Shown here one piece after another: positions 59,736 to 64,000 of a stretch of 64,000 nucleotides of DNA. The notes below the pieces were generated by a model. The model was not told the origin of the DNA, did not search any database, and was given only the letters and a program-made list of their open reading frames with translations. The stretch spans positions 372,501-436,500 of the forward strand of contig VICG01000004.1 of NCBI GenBank assembly GCA_008692225.1. The letters are read 5' to 3'. Every line of letters begins with the position of its first letter. Positions within the stretch are counted from its first letter, which is position 1. Origin of the DNA: Monilinia fructicola. Taxonomy: Eukaryota > Ascomycota > Leotiomycetes > Helotiales > Sclerotiniaceae. Both the position numbers and the translations under genes were made by a program.

Positions 59736-60295
59736 ATGGATCACCACGCCAGCTACAAAATGCTTGCTCTTTGGCAAGAAGCGGAAAGAAGACAAAGACT
59801 CAGCAAACAGCACAGAGAAAAGGTCTACGCGCCTTCGAAAAGTTCGAGGAATACTGTCGCCGACACAAACCCCCACCACACCCCTACTACGATCGACAAA
59901 AGAAGCTATCCCACCATCGAGACTCGCAGCTGAAGCGACGATGGGAGATGGACCTTCTCATCAAGCAGGTGAAGGAGCTTGTGGCTCGGGAGCAAGACCC
60001 GAGATATCAAGCTAGACAGAGGCAGCTTCGCCGTCTGGAGGAGGCGAATCGGTTCATTATAGATCATGATTTGAGACACTTTATGGATGAGAAGATGAGA
60101 GGGGAAGTTTCCCGACAGCGCGCGCACGCTCAGGCGATGGAGGAGCAGAAGGCGCAGTGGCGGGCGGATCTGGAGCGCGAGATTGCTTTGGCGGATGCGA
60201 GGGAGAGGAGGAGGGGTGGGGTGACGGTGACAGAGGTGGTTCTTGGGGGTTGGTGGTTGGTTTTCTTGCATTTGCGATGTTTCATAGATGCTTGA
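59736..60295 (+). CDS. Uncharacterised charged coiled-coil-like protein, one frame break
   Basis: The frame from ATG 59736 reads MDHHASYKMLALWQEAERRQ and continues amphipathic to about 59830. Coding then goes on in another frame (FEKFEEYCRRHKPPPHPYYD) to a stop at 60293-60295, about 185 residues in all. One lost base (or two gained) near 59828-59840 would join them. The middle and C-terminal parts are very rich in Arg, Glu, Gln and Ala (LERE, ADARERRR), typical of long helices or a coiled coil. A hydrophobic end (VVLGGWWLVFLHL) may be a chance tail. No family recognised. Confidence 0.55.
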
Positions 60296-61138
60296 GCTGA
60301 TGGTATTGGTAATCGTTGTGGAGGGTGGGATCATGTTTTGATTGAGATGGGCGAGTTCTGATTTGCGAAGCGGATGTTAAGTTGTATCATATGGACGAGA
60401 GCAATCGATATCATCGGAAATGACTGGGTGTGCTTTTCAGGATTTGGTAGATAGATGACGATACAAATATTTCTGATTCTTTTCTTATTGCTACGAGGAG
60501 CCACACTTCTATTACCACTGATTGATTGAATTCAATACATTTAACTGGATTACTTTGCTCTATTTTATTGTGATCTTGAAATATGATGCAGAATATGGTG
60601 AATTCGTAAAGTTGTGAAGTTGAGCCAACCACTAGACCAACCGTCAACCATCAACCATCAACCATCAAGTCCGACATTATGGAAGAATCCATGGAGCCAT
60701 AGCAGCGGAAATACTTGGAGACAGTCTAGATCCAGTTTAGTCTGTACCTAGGTAGTTTAAGCAATTCCCTTTATACAACATTGGATCTTGAATACAAATA
60801 TAAAGTGAATTATGAATTCAGATATCTCTTGCATCTGAAATCATCAATGCTGTATCTGTATATAGAATACTTGAACTAATCCTACTACTGTAACTAATTC
60901 CTACTACTCAGACTCTTAAAAGACCTAGGGATCCCCTTCTATCGACTCTCTAGACAAACTCAGCTTCTCTTTTCATCTATAATACGAGTATTCTGTATGG
61001 AAAGATTGAAGTCAAGATATTAGCAAACCACTTCCAAGGTTATAAGTTGGTACGCTTGATACGGTTTTGTTACCGGCGTAGAAACATGATACGATTCTCT
61101 CAAGGCTAGTTCCGTTCAGTTCAATGACCAACGACTAA
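60296..61138. other. Intergenic region
   Basis: No gene. Short tandem TCAACCA units at about 60644-60669 and palindrome TACCTAGGTA at 60745-60754. Confidence 0.5.
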
Positions 61139-61206
61139 GGACCAATGATTACAGTTCTCATTCACCGACAAGGGACCAATGATTACAACTCTCATTCACC
61201 GGCATC
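61139..61206. repeat. 34-bp tandem direct repeat in promoter
   Basis: Two copies of a unit GGACCAATGATTACA-nn-TCTCATTCACCG, at 61139-61172 and 61173-61206. They lie about 110-175 bp upstream of the TATA box of the next gene and contain CCAAT in each copy. Confidence 0.85.
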
Positions 61207-61314
61207 AAGGCAGTGTAATGATCATCAACTACACGTGGACTCTGATAGTTGCCTATCAATCTACTACAGTCAGAAAGTGAGAAGCCCAATCTACCGTAGG
61301 CAGACACCTTTGAA

Positions 61315-61321
61315 TATAAAA
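61315..61321 (+). promoter_or_regulatory. TATA box of two-TM gene B
   Basis: TATAAAA about 300 bp upstream of the ATG 61619, with a probable 67-nt 5'-UTR intron (61526-61592, branch site GCTAAC) in between. Confidence 0.5.
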
Positions 61322-61618
61322 GGTCTTCAGTTCCTAGATGGATTCAACCTCTTTCTTGTCACAAAGAACACTTCAACAACAGTGAAGAAGTCAACAAAAA
61401 GATCCCTCCTGAATACAAGACAAAAGTATCCAGACTTGACCAAACTGGACACCTTCAGTCTTAATCAAGTCAAAAGTCCTCGGGTCTATTACTCAAGACA
61501 ACAGACCGACAACTTCTATCAGAAAGTAAGTCTCTGTCTGGGTCCTTCATGATCACTCTCCAAGTTGAATTCTATGCTAACAACAATCAAAGCGACAAAC
61601 GCAAATAAATCAGCAAAC

Positions 61619-62323
61619 ATGCCTTTCATCGGTGCTTTCGGACAAGCCTTCGGGTTCTCCACCACTCTTACCGCTAGCAATGCAACCAGCTCACACCCAA
61701 CCAAGAGCTCCAACACGATTTCCAATCAAGATTCTCTCGTCGACGGCACCAAGGATATCGAACTTGGCAATCTTCCAACCACCAACCCCACAGCTGTCGA
61801 AAGTGGTCCCGCCAACAATTCCACTCCTTGCGACAAGCTTCATCGCGCGACGAAATCCATGAAGCGCACCGGCTTCCTCAAATTCATGAAGACCATCCTC
61901 CTCACCATGCTCCTCAGTCTCGCCATCCTCATCCCCATCGACCTCCTCCCCATCTGGACCAACGAGCTCGACTGGGTCTTCGCCCTCGCCACCCAAAACA
62001 TCGGCGTCATCAACGGAACGGTCGACTATGGAAATGGCACCATCGTCCCCCTCGACAATTTCCACCTCGACGGCTCCAATCTTACACTGTCGACCTGCAA
62101 CTACATCACCCCCGAGAACCTCTGCACCAACAACTCGCACCATCTTACTGATATTCGAATCGTCGGCGACATGGTCTTTACGTTTCTCTTAACCTTCAGC
62201 CTGTTCTTCGTGATTGCCGTCGGCAATGGCATCGCCAAGTTTCGTCCGGGAATGCTCGATCGGGAAGATCGACCGAGTTATTTCCTGACCAGATGGCCTC
62301 GCGGACGATCCACCACCCAGTAA
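61619..62323 (+). CDS. Uncharacterised two-TM protein, member B of a paralogous pair
   Basis: Single coding exon, 234 residues, start at ATG 61619 after a probable 5'-UTR intron. Residues 1-85 are Ser/Thr/Asn-rich and polar. TM1 is about 91-113 (ILLTMLLSLAILIPIDLLPI). The loop carries INGTVDYGNGTIVPLDNF, several N-x-S/T sites, and C160/C169 (CNYITPENLC, C-x8-C). TM2 is about 183-204 (VFTFLLTFSLFFVIAVG), then a short basic tail (RWPRGRSTTQ). No known domain. Length, topology, loop opening NG(S/T), Cys spacing and 5'-UTR intron match the gene at 56158. Codon use is more C-ending than its neighbour. Function unknown. Confidence 0.8.
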   Translation: MPFIGAFGQAFGFSTTLTASNATSSHPTKSSNTISNQDSLVDGTKDIELGNLPTTNPTAVESGPANNSTPCDKLHRATKSMKRTGFLKFMKTILLTMLLSLAILIPIDLLPIWTNELDWVFALATQNIGVINGTVDYGNGTIVPLDNFHLDGSNLTLSTCNYITPENLCTNNSHHLTDIRIVGDMVFTFLLTFSLFFVIAVGNGIAKFRPGMLDREDRPSYFLTRWPRGRSTTQ

Positions 62324-63090
62324 AGTGTTTGTCGGATCGACGGGGCGCTGGATCTGGCGGGGGCGGTGGCTATTTCACGGAGCGTGACTGAGACGGTGGT
62401 TGATACCTAGGTAATGGATGGCGGTGCTGCGTTGGGCAATACGTGGCCGGAACCTTTACCCCAAAACGAACTGTTCACTTCACTATCCACGGCTTCTGCG
62501 CACGTCTTATTTACCGGTGGGTCCCGACTGGAGGATGTCCATGGAGTTCCGAGGGACTGGGAGATGATGGGTTGATTGCAATTTTTCTTTCGGGGCGGCG
62601 TATTTGGTTTGCGGGTTGGCGGGTTTGTTTTGGGTTGTGGGCGCGGCCCCTGAGGGAGGGGGAGGAAGTTTCTTGTTATTTTTTGCCCCGGGGCGGAATC
62701 CTACGGGGGAGATCGGGTCTGTATACGAGGATGCTTTATATATTTATAATCATAATTGAGCATACATTCCATCGCATTACATTTCTGCCCCAAGTGCTAG
62801 TCACGAGTAGATTGTGAATACGCATTCCCCATTTGTCCAGAAGGAAACTCCCTCCGCTTCATCTCAGGAGAGTACAGACCGTGGACCAGAAGAGTCGAGA
62901 CGAACTAGAGATCCAAACTAAAGAATGAAAATAAAATTGACAATTCCACCCGGGGGGACATATGAGCAACGCCAAATCCGACCAGCAAATTACCCACGAG
63001 CGAGAAATAAAAAAAACAAAGATCCTCACTGATCAACCTCTCTCTCCAAATTCCTCCCACAACCTTCATTAGTCCTGGTATGATAGCAAC
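62324..63090. other. Intergenic region between convergent genes
   Basis: GC-richer 3' flank of gene B, then ordinary spacer. TACCTAGGTA at 62404-62413. The frame 62443-62817 has no protein-like features. Confidence 0.5.
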
Positions 63091-64000
63091 CTACACTATT
63101 CCTGGTATGATCGTATACCTATGTTTCTTGTACTCGTCTCCAAATTCCGCCCTATACCGTTTCTCCTTACTGACGGCCCAGATCCACATCTGCGCAAAAG
63201 AGAAGAGGGTAAAGATGGCCGTAGCCCAGCTCTTGGTCACCAATACAACCCCCACCCACGCCAGCGTCTCGAAGAAGTAATTCGGGCACGTTACCCAATT
63301 AAATCCATACCCAAGGGGAATTCCCCTTTCGGCCCCGCCGGTGGAGCGCAGCTTGCTCAATTTGATGTGGACCAGCAGGTTTGAGATTTCGCCGTAGAGG
63401 TAGAGCGCGACACCGAGGTACGTGAGAAGGTGCCCTAGATTTAGTGAGTGAGATGACGGTCAGCGTGGCATGAGGAGGGGGATTTACCGATGCGGGATGG
63501 AGGGTGGGCGATGGTGGCGGTAGGCGAGTAGATCCAATATGCAAGGTTGAGACCGCCAATGACCCAGTAGTGGAATGAGTTCTTGAATAGATTGAAAAAG
63601 GGCATGGTGGTTGCGGAAAACTTATGCACGAAAGCGATTTCAAGCTCGCGCTTCAAGTAGTGCGATACCACTAGGATCATGGCAAGGGACTGCGTGCTGG
63701 ATAACTGACTGCCGTTGGATGAATGCGGGTAAAGATAGGGTCGAACAAGAAGGGCTAGGATATGGATTAGAAGTGGGCCGGCGTATTCGACGATGAAGAC
63801 GGTACGCCAGGATATTTGTGGTCCTGGATTTTTCATATTAGCTCTGTGATGTCCCAGTCGTGACTGTTGAAGGGAGATTGATTATCTGCACGTTTAGTGG
63901 CATAAGATTATCCTTACCTAGATCCCGAACCGCGATTGCATCCGCACTCATGATGTCCGTTTGTTGCGTAAGCAAAGCCTTTCGGTCTTTCAAACTGGGC
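63091..64000 (-). CDS. TSC13: Very-long-chain enoyl-CoA reductase (5'-partial)
   Basis: ER multi-pass reductase completing the very-long-chain fatty acid elongation cycle (trans-2-enoyl-CoA to acyl-CoA), needed for sphingolipids. Exons visible on the minus strand: from the window edge to 63918, 63488-63823, and 63091-63434; the N-terminus lies beyond 64000. Family motifs are DLGPQISWRTVFIVEYAGPL, SHYLKRELEIAFVHKFS, LSKLRS...GFNWVTCPNYFFE (the Tyr corresponds to the catalytic Tyr of the steroid-reductase fold) and EYKKHRYTIIPG at the end. Introns are 94 and 53 nt. The frame is intact. The end PGIV-stop differs slightly from the usual PGL ending because of a short duplication over the stop. Confidence 0.9.

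Noticed and set aside
61145..61552. 135-codon frame upstream of two-TM gene B
   Set aside because: It spans the tandem repeat, the TATA box and the 5' leader of gene B, so it is promoter and UTR rather than a gene.

Overview
The window is nuclear DNA from a filamentous ascomycete. Genes are broken by short GT-AG introns (mostly about 50-80 nt) with CTAAC-type branch sites. There are two complete Zn2Cys6 regulators, an intron-bearing tRNA, and no operon-like packing. Protein character and gene style suggest a leotiomycete such as Botrytis or Sclerotinia; this is inference without a search.

Layout. 0-10.6 kb: 3' end of the mitochondrial phosphate carrier, a doubtful small minus-strand gene, glutamate decarboxylase, and a large zinc-cluster regulator. 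10.9-11.0 kb: tRNA-Glu(CUC) with a long intron, followed by purine-rich microsatellites. 12.5-16.1 kb: a divergent pair of uncharacterised proteins, each with two membrane segments. 18.2-24.7 kb: a sugar-type MFS transporter, a secreted or anchored ASST-domain protein and ribosome-biogenesis factor Nop16. 24.7-29.2 kb: no intact gene, one possible zinc-cluster relic. 29.2-31.9 kb: a second zinc-cluster regulator. 31.9-41.6 kb: gene-poor, with broken coding-like stretches at 36.2-38.2 kb and a fragment at 40.8 kb. 41.6-47.1 kb: an aldehyde dehydrogenase with a likely mitochondrial presequence, and a bZIP regulator. 47.1-54.2 kb: a second gene desert. 54.2-62.3 kb: an SMP-30/lactonase-like protein, then four uncharacterised genes; the outer two are both 234-residue two-TM proteins that look paralogous. 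63.1-64 kb: the 3' part of very-long-chain enoyl reductase (TSC13).

Two observations stand out. (1) The genes at 56158-56862 and 61619-62323 share exact length, single-exon coding, a 5'-UTR intron, two TM segments and a short outer loop with C-x8-C after an NG(S/T) segment, which suggests a small undescribed membrane-protein family. (2) Five otherwise well-preserved genes (decarboxylase, zinc-cluster regulator, aldehyde dehydrogenase, bZIP, coiled-coil protein) are broken by one- or two-base indels, most of them in homopolymer runs. That points to base-calling error more than to pseudogenes, and it means other broken coding stretches here may hide real genes. Most metabolic genes are ordinary and unlinked in function, and I see no biosynthetic cluster.
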